Positions 49,997 through 58,513 of a DNA stretch of 64,000 bases are shown here, one piece after another. This DNA comes from Clostridia bacterium (GTDB taxonomy: Bacteria > Bacillota > Clostridia > Oscillospirales > CAG-272): positions 1 through 64,000 of the forward strand of contig JAFYMF010000017.1 in assembly GCA_017556745.1 (NCBI GenBank), written 5' to 3'. A model generated the notes under the pieces. It saw only the letters and a program-made list of their open reading frames with translations, ran no database searches and was not told the DNA's origin. Position 1 is the stretch's first letter. Every line of letters starts with the position of its first letter. The translations under genes and the position numbers were made by a program.

Positions 49997-51010
49997 ATGG
50001 CTAAGAAAATAATTGCACTTCTTCTCGTAATGATCCTTGGAGCATCCGCTCTCATCTCCTGCGGCGCAACCACCACTAATACCCCCGATGATACCACCGC
50101 ATCTACCGATACCCCTGCAACCGAAGACAAGGCTAACATAGTAACCCCCGACATAGTATCAGGCAGCTATGGCGAGACCTTCTGGAACCTCTTCACCAAG
50201 ACTCTCTCCGAGAAGCCCGATGCTACTCTTGAAGAGATAGCGAACACCCTTATCACCGGCGACCATATTCCATTTATGGCAGGTGCATCCCCCGTTGAAG
50301 CAGGTTATCTTGGAGGTTTTACCAATGAGATCACCGGATTTAAGTCTGCATATACATTCGGCCCTATGGTGATGGGTGTACCCTTTGTAGGTTACGTATT
50401 CGAGCTTGAGTCTGTCGACAATGTCAAGGACTTCACCAAGACTCTTGAGGACAATGCTGATCCCCGTTGGAATGTTTGTACCGAGGCTGATCATACCCTT
50501 ATCGGCGCTGTAGAGAACACTGTATTCTTCCTTATGTGCCCTGCTTCCGTTGATCTTGACGGTGGTGAAGAAGGTGGCGAGATGGGCGAGGTAATCTGGC
50601 CTGACGTTTCCGAGGGTGCAGGCGCTATGCTTTTCGACGCGTTTGTAGGATATATTGAGAACAACCCCGCAATCGGCATTGACGAGCTTGCAACCCTTCT
50701 TATCACTCACGAGAGCATTCAGTTCATGGGCGGTGCAATGCCTGTTGAAGCAGGTTACCTTGCAGGCTTTACCGCTGATATCTCCGGCTTCGAGTCCGCT
50801 TACAGCTTTGCTCCCATGATCAGTACTATTCCTTTCGTTGGTTACCTCTTCCAGATCGCTGAAGATGGCGACGTAAACGCATTCATTGACACTATTGAAC
50901 CCCTTGCAAATCCCTCTTGGAACGTTTGTACTACCGCTGACCAGACCGTTATCGGCGCTGTCGGCAACACCGTATTTTTCCTTATGTGCCCCACCTCTCT
51001 TGAGGGTTAA
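49997..51010 (+). CDS. Lipoprotein with two duplicated domains, unknown family
   Basis: A 337-residue lipoprotein (lipobox LISC near residue 22) with a Thr/Asp linker. The mature protein holds two copies of a ~130-residue module, about 53-185 and 205-335, sharing nearly identical blocks: MAGASPVEAGYLGGF / MGGAMPVEAGYLAGF, GVPFVGYVFELE / TIPFVGYLFQIA, RWNVCTEADHTLIGAVENTVFFLMCP / SWNVCTTADQTVIGAVGNTVFFLMCP (in parts). I do not recognise the family. Each module has one Cys near WNVC and one near LMCP, perhaps a disulfide. Codons are strongly C-ending, as in highly expressed genes. GGAGG lies before the ATG. No clear homologue is known to me. Confidence 0.6.
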   Translation: MAKKIIALLLVMILGASALISCGATTTNTPDDTTASTDTPATEDKANIVTPDIVSGSYGETFWNLFTKTLSEKPDATLEEIANTLITGDHIPFMAGASPVEAGYLGGFTNEITGFKSAYTFGPMVMGVPFVGYVFELESVDNVKDFTKTLEDNADPRWNVCTEADHTLIGAVENTVFFLMCPASVDLDGGEEGGEMGEVIWPDVSEGAGAMLFDAFVGYIENNPAIGIDELATLLITHESIQFMGGAMPVEAGYLAGFTADISGFESAYSFAPMISTIPFVGYLFQIAEDGDVNAFIDTIEPLANPSWNVCTTADQTVIGAVGNTVFFLMCPTSLEG

Positions 51011-51034
51011 TTAACCTAGAACAAAAAGCTAATA

Positions 51035-51074
51035 TTTGAAAACGGGCGAGGCCAAAAGGTCAGCCCGTTTCAAA
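51035..51074 (+). promoter_or_regulatory. Long hairpin ahead of MBOAT gene
   Basis: TTTGAAA(A)CGGGC / GCCCGTTTCAAA with one bulge, capped by GGCC-AAAA-GGTC, between the duplicated-domain lipoprotein and the MBOAT gene. No T-run follows, so it looks like an intra-operon hairpin that protects the 3' end of the lipoprotein message or lowers MBOAT expression. Confidence 0.55.
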
Positions 51075-51101
51075 TAGATGAAAAAGAAAGGGTGATCTCC
51101 T

Positions 51102-52556
51102 CTGGTATTCTCTACAATACAGTTCTTAAACTACTTTCTGCCCATAGTATTTATTCTCTACTTCGTAGTTCCCTTTAAATTTAAAAACTTCGTACTCCTT
51201 GTAACCAGCCTTGTGTTCTACGCTTGGGGCGAGCCGCTGTACGTATTCCTGATGTTGGGTACCTGCCTTTCAAGCTACATTCACGGTATTCTTATCGGCA
51301 AGTTCAAAGGAACGAAATGGGCAAAAGTATTTCTGGTAACATCAATACTTTCATCTGTAGCGATCCTCGGATTCTTTAAGTACACCAACTTCTTTATACT
51401 TAATATCAATGCCATCTTTGGAACCGGTATCGAGTTCCTTAAGATAGCACTCCCTGTAGGAATCAGCTTCTATACATTCCAGACCCTCAGCTACACCATT
51501 GACGTATATCGCGGTGAAGCTGCGGTACAGAAGAGTTTCATCCGCCTTTCCACCTACGTTGCTCTCTTCCCTCAGCTGGTTGCAGGACCTATCGTCCGCT
51601 ATACCACCGTTGAGGAGGAGCTTTCAAACCGCAAGCACACCTTCGAGATGTTTGCATACGGCGCAAGACGTTTCGTGTTCGGTCTCGGTAAGAAACTGCT
51701 TATCGCAGACCAGTTCTATAAGCTGGCTGAGACCTTCTTCCGTAACTCTCCCGAAAAGTCTGTAGGTTTCTTCTGGATATACGCTATTGCAAACGCACTT
51801 TACATCTACTTCGACTTCTCCGCGTATTCCGATATGGCTATCGGTCTCGGTAAGACCTTCGGCTTCAACTTCCTTGAGAACTTCAACCATCCATATATTT
51901 CAAAGACTGTTGCAGAGTTCTGGAGAAGATGGCATATGTCCCTCGGCAGCTGGTTCAGAGACTACATCTACATTCCCCTTGGTGGAAACCGTGTTTCTGC
52001 TATCAAGTGGTTCCGTAACACTCTTGCTGTATGGTTCCTCACCGGCTTCTGGCACGGTGCGGCATGGAACTTCATTATCTGGGGTCTGTACTTCGCTCTC
52101 TTCCTCCTTCTTGAAAAATGGTTCCTTGCTTCTGCATTCAAAAAGATGACCGCATTCTTTGAGGAAAAGGTGAAGATCCCCGTTATCCGCAAGATCCCCG
52201 GTTTTATCTGCCACACTTACGTTATTATAGTTGTTCTCATCAGCTTTGTTATATTTAACACCAGAAGTCTTGGTGAGGGTATGGAATTCATCAAATCTAT
52301 GTTTGGCTTCGGCGGACATTCCTTCTGGTCAAGCCAGACCACTTACTATCTTATCAACTACGCAATACTCCTTGTTGTAGCAATTATCGGCTCTACACCT
52401 GTTGTGAAGACCGTTGCTACCAAACTCTCAGAAATGCCTCGTGTAGGAAAGATAGTAAATCTTCTTGAGCCTGTTGCAATCGCAGTAGTACTTCTCCTTT
52501 GCGTAGCAACTCTGGTAAACGATTCCTTTACACCCTTCCTTTACTTCCAGTTCTAA
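51102..52556 (+). CDS. MBOAT O-acyltransferase (AlgI-like), CTG start
   Basis: A 484-residue polytopic enzyme that transfers acetyl groups to surface polysaccharides. About 10 helices; the conserved histidine lies in GFWHGAAWNFIIWG near 322, preceded by WRRWHMSLGSWFRDYIYIPLGGNR (in parts) near 277-300. The first ATG of the frame is at residue 38, but family conservation (VFSTIQFLNYFLPIVFILY, then FYAWGEPLYVFLM) begins upstream, where the frame opens at CTG 51102 and an in-frame TGA lies 9 bases before. AAAGGGTG is 9 bases ahead of CTG. A CTG start, or a mis-called ATG, follows. It is coupled to the DHHW gene. Confidence 0.82.
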   Translation: MVFSTIQFLNYFLPIVFILYFVVPFKFKNFVLLVTSLVFYAWGEPLYVFLMLGTCLSSYIHGILIGKFKGTKWAKVFLVTSILSSVAILGFFKYTNFFILNINAIFGTGIEFLKIALPVGISFYTFQTLSYTIDVYRGEAAVQKSFIRLSTYVALFPQLVAGPIVRYTTVEEELSNRKHTFEMFAYGARRFVFGLGKKLLIADQFYKLAETFFRNSPEKSVGFFWIYAIANALYIYFDFSAYSDMAIGLGKTFGFNFLENFNHPYISKTVAEFWRRWHMSLGSWFRDYIYIPLGGNRVSAIKWFRNTLAVWFLTGFWHGAAWNFIIWGLYFALFLLLEKWFLASAFKKMTAFFEEKVKIPVIRKIPGFICHTYVIIVVLISFVIFNTRSLGEGMEFIKSMFGFGGHSFWSSQTTYYLINYAILLVVAIIGSTPVVKTVATKLSEMPRVGKIVNLLEPVAIAVVLLLCVATLVNDSFTPFLYFQF

Positions 52557-52589
52557 TGCAGGAATATTGATACTAGGAAAGGATAACCT

Positions 52590-53717
52590 ATGAAAACACA
52601 ACTTAAAAATAAAATAGTAACGGTGATTTTCGCGGGATTCATTCTCATCAGCTTCCTGCTGTGTATTGTTAAACCCGTTACAGAATATTCTTCTTCTGAA
52701 CGCCGTAATCTGGCTAAGTTCCCTAAGCTCACCTGGCAGACCATTCTCTCCAAGGACTTCCAGGATGACTTTACAAAATACGCGTCGGATCAGTTCCCTT
52801 TCCGTGATGAGCTGAGAACCGTTAAGGCACTGTTCCAGACCAGTATTCTCGGATTTCTTGAGAGTAACGGACTTGCTGTCAAAGACGGTTACATCGCAAA
52901 GATAGAGAATTTCACAAACGATAAGTCCATCGAAAACGCAATAAATAAATTCTCAGAAATTTTTAACAAGCACTTCAAAGATACAGATGCAAAGGTATTC
53001 CTCTCAATAATTCCCGATAAGGGTTACTTTATGTCAGAGGATGGCTTCTATCCCTCCCTTGATTATGAAAAGATCGAGGCTGATATGATAGCAGGTCTTG
53101 AAGGAATGGAATACATTGACCTTTTTGACGTGCTTGAGCTTGAGGACTTCTACAAGACTGATACCCACTGGGCACAGGACAAAATCCTTAATGTGGTAGA
53201 AACTATCGCTAATTCTCTCGGCAGCAAAGACAGAATTTCTCTTGATTTTCAGCATAATAAACTTTATCCCTTCTACGGTGTATACCACGGTCAGGCAGCT
53301 CTTCCCCTCCCCGGTGAAGAACTCAACTACCTTACCAGTGATATTCTTAACGACTGTACCGTTTACGATTATCTTTCCGGTAAAACTACTCCCATCTATC
53401 GCACCGAGCTTTTCGCTGAGAGTGAGCAGAGCAAGGACGGTTACAACGTATTCATGGGCGGCGCAAGTGCACTTCCCCTCCTCCGCATTGATAACCCCAA
53501 TGCAACCACCGATAAGGAGCTTATAATCTTCAGAGATTCCTTCGGTTCCTCAATCGCTCCTCTCCTTGCAGAGGGTTACAGCTCTGTTTACCTTGTGGAT
53601 ATCCGCTACGGTAATTTTGACATGATGAAGGAGTTCTACGGGCTTGAGATCACCGATCAGGACGTTCTCTTCCTCTACAGCTCCATTATCCTTAACAGTA
53701 GTTTTTCTTTCAAATAA
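52590..53717 (+). CDS. DHHW family protein
   Basis: A 375-residue protein with an N-terminal membrane anchor (about 9-28) and an exported domain. It has FPKLTWQTILSKDFQDDFTKYASDQFPFRDELR (in parts) near 45-76, the TDTHWAQDKI block near 190 that gives DHHW its name, and FRDSFGSSI near 313. DHHW proteins resemble AlgX/AlgJ and work with an MBOAT partner to O-acetylate a surface glycan. It follows the MBOAT gene by 33 bp, GGAAAGGA ahead of the ATG, forming a classic pair. Terminator downstream. Confidence 0.85.
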   Translation: MKTQLKNKIVTVIFAGFILISFLLCIVKPVTEYSSSERRNLAKFPKLTWQTILSKDFQDDFTKYASDQFPFRDELRTVKALFQTSILGFLESNGLAVKDGYIAKIENFTNDKSIENAINKFSEIFNKHFKDTDAKVFLSIIPDKGYFMSEDGFYPSLDYEKIEADMIAGLEGMEYIDLFDVLELEDFYKTDTHWAQDKILNVVETIANSLGSKDRISLDFQHNKLYPFYGVYHGQAALPLPGEELNYLTSDILNDCTVYDYLSGKTTPIYRTELFAESEQSKDGYNVFMGGASALPLLRIDNPNATTDKELIIFRDSFGSSIAPLLAEGYSSVYLVDIRYGNFDMMKEFYGLEITDQDVLFLYSSIILNSSFSFK

Positions 53718-53724
53718 TATACTG

Positions 53725-53765
53725 AAAAGTAAAGGCCGCAGTTCCTGCGGTCTTTACTTTTTTTG
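53725..53765 (+). terminator. Terminator of MBOAT-DHHW operon
   Basis: AAAAGTAAAGGCCGCAG / CTGCGGTCTTTACTTTT, a 17-bp stem with one G-T pair and a TTC loop, followed by a T-run. Confidence 0.9.
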
Positions 53766-53784
53766 TAATATGGTATATTATTAC

Positions 53785-53890
53785 GTAATAACCACCGGTC
53801 GTACCGTCCTCCCGGGGGATAATTTTGTGTTTTACCTTGAAGAACCTCGGGCTGTCGAGGACGCCAGTCCCTACAAGGTTAGATGTATAT
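53785..53890. repeat. Possible degraded dispersed repeat
   Basis: The segment GTACCGTCCTCCCGGGGG and GGGCTGTCGAGGACGCCAGTCCC is GC-rich against an AT-rich spacer, and recalls intergenic repeats of gut clostridia. No ORF and no inverted ends were clear. From 53890 to the next ECF promoter there is nothing else. Confidence 0.3.
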
Positions 53891-53980
53891 CATCAAAATG
53901 CGATGTACCCTGGTAGGAGGCATAAACAAGTAATGGTCGTGGAATTTTTTATAGAATTAACGGATAATTTTTACAAATCA

Positions 53981-54009
53981 TGTGACCCGGCACGAAAAAA
54001 GACGCTATA
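53981..54009 (+). promoter_or_regulatory. Candidate ECF-type promoter (autoregulatory)
   Basis: TGTGACC (53981-53987), 15 bp, CGCTATA (54003-54009), 28 bp before the ECF ATG. It repeats the signature at 48747. Confidence 0.52.
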
Positions 54010-54036
54010 TAGGGTGAAGGCCTTCAAAAATAACAT

Positions 54037-54615
54037 ATGAAAGGAACATCGACTTTGGATGACAGAAGAATAGTTGCTATGTTTATGGATCGGAACGAGG
54101 CAGCCATAGAGAACACCGCGGCAAAACACGGTGCTTCTCTCCGAAACATATCCTACAACATCGTAGAAGATAGTGAAACCGCCAAGGAATGCGAGAACGA
54201 TACGTATCTTGAGGCATGGAACAGCATCCCCCCAAGCGACCCGTCAGAATATCTGTTTCACTTTCTTGCCCGCATCATTCGTCACATTTCAATAGACGTG
54301 TGCAGAATGCGGGGCAGACAGAAAAGAAAAATGGTCATTACCGAGTTAACGGCGGAAATGGAAGAATGTATTCCAGCTCCGGACGACACCACGTGCAAAG
54401 TGGAATACGCTGAGCTTGGCAAAGCTATCAGCAAATACGTCCGTTCTCTCAACGAGGAAAAGCAAGTCATATTTATGAGACGTTATTGGTATACGGATTC
54501 TGTCGAGGATATTGCTCGTTCGCTCGGTATCGGTGAGAGCAAGGTAAAGATGTCGCTGCTCCGAACGAGAAACGGTTTAAAAAAATTTCTTATGAAGGAA
54601 GGATATGAGCTATGA
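54037..54615 (+). CDS. ECF RNA polymerase sigma factor
   Basis: A 192-residue ECF sigma factor. Region 2 (about 25-105) includes DSETAKECENDTYLEAWNSIPP and LARIIRHISIDVCR; region 4 (about 130-185) has EEKQVIFMRRYWYTDSVEDIARSLGIGESKVKMSLLRTRNGLKKFL (in parts). Its stop overlaps the next gene's ATG by four bases. No strong ribosome site was seen directly upstream (AAGG is about 15 bases away). It is likely autoregulated by the TGTGACC promoter. Confidence 0.87.
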   Translation: MKGTSTLDDRRIVAMFMDRNEAAIENTAAKHGASLRNISYNIVEDSETAKECENDTYLEAWNSIPPSDPSEYLFHFLARIIRHISIDVCRMRGRQKRKMVITELTAEMEECIPAPDDTTCKVEYAELGKAISKYVRSLNEEKQVIFMRRYWYTDSVEDIARSLGIGESKVKMSLLRTRNGLKKFLMKEGYEL

Positions 54616-56081
54616 GAGGGAAAGACTTGCTTGACGCCCTCGGATACGCAGACGAGGATCTGATAAAGAAAGCTTCTGTTCCGGTAAAACGAGACCCTGT
54701 CCGTACCGTATTATTCAGATATGGAACCTTAACAGCAGTATTTGCGTTACTTGTAGGTACGGCACTGATATTCCCACATTTCAGGCAGATGAAGCCGCCG
54801 TTGCCCAATGACGTAACTACAGAAATAAAGGATACTGATTATACCGACACGGATACCGTGGCCGCAGTACCCGACGAAAACACAAACGATATAACGGAAA
54901 CGAATGCCCCCGATACGGATACCGATATCGAAGAGACCGATCCCCCCACTACCGACACACAACAAAACGAGACTACCGATAGTGCAGATACCACCACCCC
55001 CGTTGAAATCCCTGTAATAGTCCCCCAAGCAGGCAGTTGGATGCGCTTCACGGTCTTAGGTAAGGCCGCGGATTATATAAAGCTGTCAGACAAGCAAATA
55101 AGCGAGGTAAACTATAAAGATAATCCTCTTATGTATATTGAGGATGAGTATGGTGTATGGATGTTCTGGTCTATAGCTGAGGGTGGAGAGTGGACTGTAG
55201 AGGATATTCTTAATATATACGGTATAGCATCAAGCAATGATATCACGGAGTTGAAAAGCGAAAGAAACAACGCATCAAAAAGAGACAATATGACCGTTAC
55301 CTCCCGTGATCTGATCGACGAGTTCTACGGTATTATAAAAAATTCCGAGATCACACATTTGTTTGAGCGCGAAGACAATCCTGATCTTTACGGTAACAGC
55401 AAATACCGTGAGGATGAGCATAAGATAAGTGAAAATAAATTTAATTTGTACATTGACGTAATAACTGTAAACGGAGACGTATTTCCTCTTATCCTGTCTC
55501 CATTTTCAGACGATCTTAGAAATGATGATACGTTTTATCGGGTAGAAGATGGTAAAGGAAAGCGGATGTTCGAAATACTACGCGGTGTCACGGTGGATGA
55601 ATACGAGGAGATGGTGGTAAGGGAATCCGAAAGTAAGCCTGATAATAATACTATATCAGAGCAAATCGGAAAACTCCACAGTATCTTTCCGATAGATCCC
55701 GAGAATCCAAACGATTATCTCTATCCCGATGACTTTGGCGGAACATACCGCGGAGATGACGGATTTCTTCACGTTAATATAACCATACCAATTAGCGAAG
55801 CCTCTCATTATACAAGTTTAGTTGACCCGACTGTCGTCCGTTTTCATACGGTCAAATTCTCGTACACATATCTTAAAGAGGCATACAACATAATAAGACC
55901 TCATATGAATGAGTACGGAATAATGAAAATCGGTGTAATGAAAAGAGATAACAGCATTGAAATAAAGATTTCTTCAAAAGAAAATGCACAGAGGCTCACA
56001 GATTTTCTAAACTCGGTATCTATAGAAGCGGACTGCTGTAACATAATCGTTGCCGGTGATGCAGCAATAATACAGCAATAA
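54612..56081 (+). CDS. Putative anti-sigma factor with large outer domain
   Basis: A 489-residue membrane protein. The N-terminal cytoplasmic segment MRGKDLLDALGYADEDLIKKA is typical of clostridial anti-sigma proteins that lack a zinc finger; one helix is near 39-57; a Thr/Asp linker (about 70-125) and a large outer domain follow. Its gene overlaps the sigma gene by four bases, so the two are coupled. The outer domain was not recognised; it would sense an envelope or extracellular signal. Confidence 0.65.
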   Translation: MRGKDLLDALGYADEDLIKKASVPVKRDPVRTVLFRYGTLTAVFALLVGTALIFPHFRQMKPPLPNDVTTEIKDTDYTDTDTVAAVPDENTNDITETNAPDTDTDIEETDPPTTDTQQNETTDSADTTTPVEIPVIVPQAGSWMRFTVLGKAADYIKLSDKQISEVNYKDNPLMYIEDEYGVWMFWSIAEGGEWTVEDILNIYGIASSNDITELKSERNNASKRDNMTVTSRDLIDEFYGIIKNSEITHLFEREDNPDLYGNSKYREDEHKISENKFNLYIDVITVNGDVFPLILSPFSDDLRNDDTFYRVEDGKGKRMFEILRGVTVDEYEEMVVRESESKPDNNTISEQIGKLHSIFPIDPENPNDYLYPDDFGGTYRGDDGFLHVNITIPISEASHYTSLVDPTVVRFHTVKFSYTYLKEAYNIIRPHMNEYGIMKIGVMKRDNSIEIKISSKENAQRLTDFLNSVSIEADCCNIIVAGDAAIIQQ

Positions 56082-56102
56082 TCCTATAAATACGTACGCA
56101 GA

Positions 56103-56144
56103 CCGGGCGAATGTCGAACTCCGAATTCGCCCGGTTTGATCTTA
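56103..56144 (+). terminator. Terminator of ECF/anti-sigma pair
   Basis: CCGGGCGAAT / ATTCGCCCGG, 10-bp stem with a 12-nt loop, then TTTGATCTTATTTT. Confidence 0.78.
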
Positions 56145-56153
56145 TTTTCATTA

Positions 56154-56182
56154 TTGTAAAGACTAATCGCATATGTTATAAT
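56154..56182 (+). promoter_or_regulatory. Promoter of the M20 gene
   Basis: TTGTAA (56154-56159), 17-bp spacer, TATAAT (56177-56182), 31 bp before the ATG. Confidence 0.72.
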
Positions 56183-56212
56183 AAGACGAATACTCCGAAA
56201 GGAACAGTTGTG

Positions 56213-57376
56213 ATGAATATTAACAGTGATCATCTTATTGCTCTCAGACGTGAGATACATACCTACCCCGAGGTGGATTTTGATCTTCCACGCACCGTTG
56301 CTCTTGTCAAAAAAGAGCTTGATGCTATCGGTGTTCCCTACACCGAGAAATACGGTAAGGGCAGTGTTGTCGGATATATTAACCCCGATAAAGAGGGCTT
56401 CACCATTGCTTTGAGAGCCGATATGGACGCGCTTAAAATAACCGAAAAGACCGACGTAGAATACAAGTCAAAAAACAACGGATATATGCACGCCTGCGGA
56501 CACGATGCCCATACCGCGGTGCTTCTCGGTACTGCCGCTGCACTCAAGGAGCTTGAGAATGAGATAAACTGCAAAGTAAAGCTTTTATTCCAGCCAAGTG
56601 AGGAAGGAATGAAGAGCGGTGCGGTGATGATGATAGAAAACGGTGTCATGGATGATGTAGATATTATAATAGGTCTTCACAGTGAAAACGAGATGCCCGC
56701 AGGAAAGCTTGGTGTGTGTTATGGGTATTCTCAGGCATCAAGCCGTCATTTCTCTCTTGAGCTTTTCGGTAAGAGCGCACACGCGACCACACCCCATAAC
56801 GGAATCGATGCACTTGCAGCGGCGATAAGGATATATAACGATCTTCAGTTTGTGCTGACAAGAGAGATAGACCCCCTTGAGAAATACGTCTGCTCTGTAT
56901 GTCAGCTGGAATCCGGAAGATCGCAGAATTCCATTGCAGACCACGCATTGATGCGCGGTACCATTCGCGCTTATAACATGGATGTAGATCTCCACATATA
57001 TAACAGATTAAAGTCTATTATAGATCATGTGTGCGAAGAGACGGGAGTTACCGCTTCCCTTACCGCTCCGCTTAAATCGGTAAGCTTATATAACCATCCC
57101 ACAGTATGCCGACTAATCGAAAAAGCTATCGGTGAAGTGGTGGGAGAGGAAAACATAGCGCCTATGCCGGAGAAGCTTTCCTCCGAGGATTTCTCAAGAT
57201 ATCTGACGGTGAAGCCCGGTGCATTCTTCCGCCTCGGTACGGGAAATGCGGAAAAAGGTATTACGATACCCGCCCATAACGACCTCTTTGACCTTGATGA
57301 GAGCGCTCTTGAGCTGGGTGTACGCACATTTGTTCAGTTCGTTCTTGATAACATGAACGGAATAAATATAGGATAA
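56213..57376 (+). CDS. M20 family amidohydrolase
   Basis: A 387-residue zinc-dependent hydrolase of the M20D group. Metal-binding motifs are RADMDALKI near 67, HACGHDAHTAVLLG near 93-106, and QPSEEGMKSGA near 127, with GLHSENEMPAGKLGV near 154-168. Relatives hydrolyse N-acyl amino acids, hippurate or indole-3-acetyl-amino acids. The substrate cannot be read from sequence. The ATG at 56213 follows AAAGGA about 10 bases away; a longer frame overlaps the terminator and promoter. Confidence 0.88.
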   Translation: MNINSDHLIALRREIHTYPEVDFDLPRTVALVKKELDAIGVPYTEKYGKGSVVGYINPDKEGFTIALRADMDALKITEKTDVEYKSKNNGYMHACGHDAHTAVLLGTAAALKELENEINCKVKLLFQPSEEGMKSGAVMMIENGVMDDVDIIIGLHSENEMPAGKLGVCYGYSQASSRHFSLELFGKSAHATTPHNGIDALAAAIRIYNDLQFVLTREIDPLEKYVCSVCQLESGRSQNSIADHALMRGTIRAYNMDVDLHIYNRLKSIIDHVCEETGVTASLTAPLKSVSLYNHPTVCRLIEKAIGEVVGEENIAPMPEKLSSEDFSRYLTVKPGAFFRLGTGNAEKGITIPAHNDLFDLDESALELGVRTFVQFVLDNMNGINIG

Positions 57377-57521
57377 ATAAATTCACAGTTCGGTATTTAT
57401 TTTTCTTATTTAAAGCAAACTCCTCCACCCTCCTCCGTCGGGAGCCCACTCGAGGTTGGGACCTTATGTAAATCATTTTTCTTTCGTTATTTGTCATATA
57501 TATCGATATTTTAAAATATAA

Positions 57522-57552
57522 CAGCCGCTCTGCACTACAGAGCGGCTGCTGT
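57522..57552 (-). terminator. Terminator of the EEP hydrolase gene
   Basis: CAGCCGCTCTG / CAGAGCGGCTG, perfect 11-bp stem with CACTA loop, 33 bp past the EEP stop. The spacer 57377-57521 holds no gene. Confidence 0.78.
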
Positions 57553-57581
57553 TTATATTTTATCTAATATTCGGTTTTATG

Positions 57582-58364
57582 TCAGTCAAGCTCGACAGTC
57601 ATAGCTACCGGATAGTGGTCGGAAAGATAGATACCGTTTATGGTTTCATCCCACACAGTCACATCCTTAACCTTAGGAGCAGTAGTATTATCGGTAAAAA
57701 TATAGTCTATCTTTTCATCATAGTTAAGGGTACCGAATTTGTGGAAAGTGGTGGGAATATGTGCGGTATGATCAACGAGAGCAATAGGCTCGTAGTTATA
57801 GCAATACTGTATAGTCTCACTATCGGGAGTAGCGTTAAAGTCACCGAGAATAAACAGTGGGAACGGCATTCTTTCATTGTCGGCCTTTACTCTCTCAAGC
57901 ACCTGCTTGATACCGAGGATTCTTGCACTGTCACTCTCATGATCGAGATGGTTGTTGTACACGTAAAACACCTTGTCGGTGCCGTTTATCTGAAGCATTG
58001 CAACCTGACATATTCTGGGGCAACGGCTCTGGATAGGATATCTTGAACCGGGCATATAAGGAGTCTCAGACAGCCAGAAAAAGTCAAGAGCGATAAGATT
58101 GATTCTGTCTTTCTTTATAATAAGAGCAAGTCCCTCGCCATTAAAGTCAGTATTTCTTCCGTTGTATATGGTTATATAATCGGAAAGATTCTTTCTGAGG
58201 AAGGCAACGTGATTCGGTACAGCTTCCTGCGCACAAATAACGTCAGGCTTCTCTCTGTTGATCGTGTCAAGTATAATACCGGCACGATGAACAAAACTGT
58301 TTATACCATCGTGTGAATAGTCACAACGAAGATTATAGCTAACTATCTTTAATTCTTCACTCAT
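57582..58364 (-). CDS. Endonuclease/exonuclease/phosphatase family protein
   Basis: A 260-residue cytoplasmic EEP-fold hydrolase. Catalytic marks are SYNLRCDY near 9, AQEAVPN near 45, YNNHLDHES near 138, GDFNATPDS near 172-180 and the final SDHYPVAM near 249 (catalytic His). The fold covers DNase I, sphingomyelinase and inositol phosphatases, and the substrate here is open. Divergent from the GH30 gene, with a single promoter region between them. Confidence 0.82.
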   Translation of the reverse strand: MSEELKIVSYNLRCDYSHDGINSFVHRAGIILDTINREKPDVICAQEAVPNHVAFLRKNLSDYITIYNGRNTDFNGEGLALIIKKDRINLIALDFFWLSETPYMPGSRYPIQSRCPRICQVAMLQINGTDKVFYVYNNHLDHESDSARILGIKQVLERVKADNERMPFPLFILGDFNATPDSETIQYCYNYEPIALVDHTAHIPTTFHKFGTLNYDEKIDYIFTDNTTAPKVKDVTVWDETINGIYLSDHYPVAMTVELD

Positions 58365-58450
58365 TGTTCTACCTCTTTCTCATGCTATTTTCTACATTAT
58401 AGCACAGAAACAGGTAAATAACAACATTTTTTGCTTTTTACTGTGTTTTA

Positions 58451-58479
58451 TTGATTTTCATAACACATCATGCTATAAT
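58451..58479 (+). promoter_or_regulatory. Promoter of the GH30 gene
   Basis: TTGATT (58451-58456), 17-bp spacer, TATAAT (58474-58479), 35 bp before the ATG. Confidence 0.75.
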
Positions 58480-58513
58480 CATTATACTGATTTATAATAT
58501 CTCGGAGGTCATT

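Noticed and set aside
50159..50710. 183-codon minus frame across the duplicated lipoprotein
   Set aside because: Antisense shadow without start signals; the + strand has a signal peptide, ribosome site and internal duplication in frame.
51079..51096. Tiny leader peptide MKKKG ahead of the MBOAT gene
   Set aside because: It is five codons in a purine-rich stretch that doubles as ribosome site; chance is the simplest reading.
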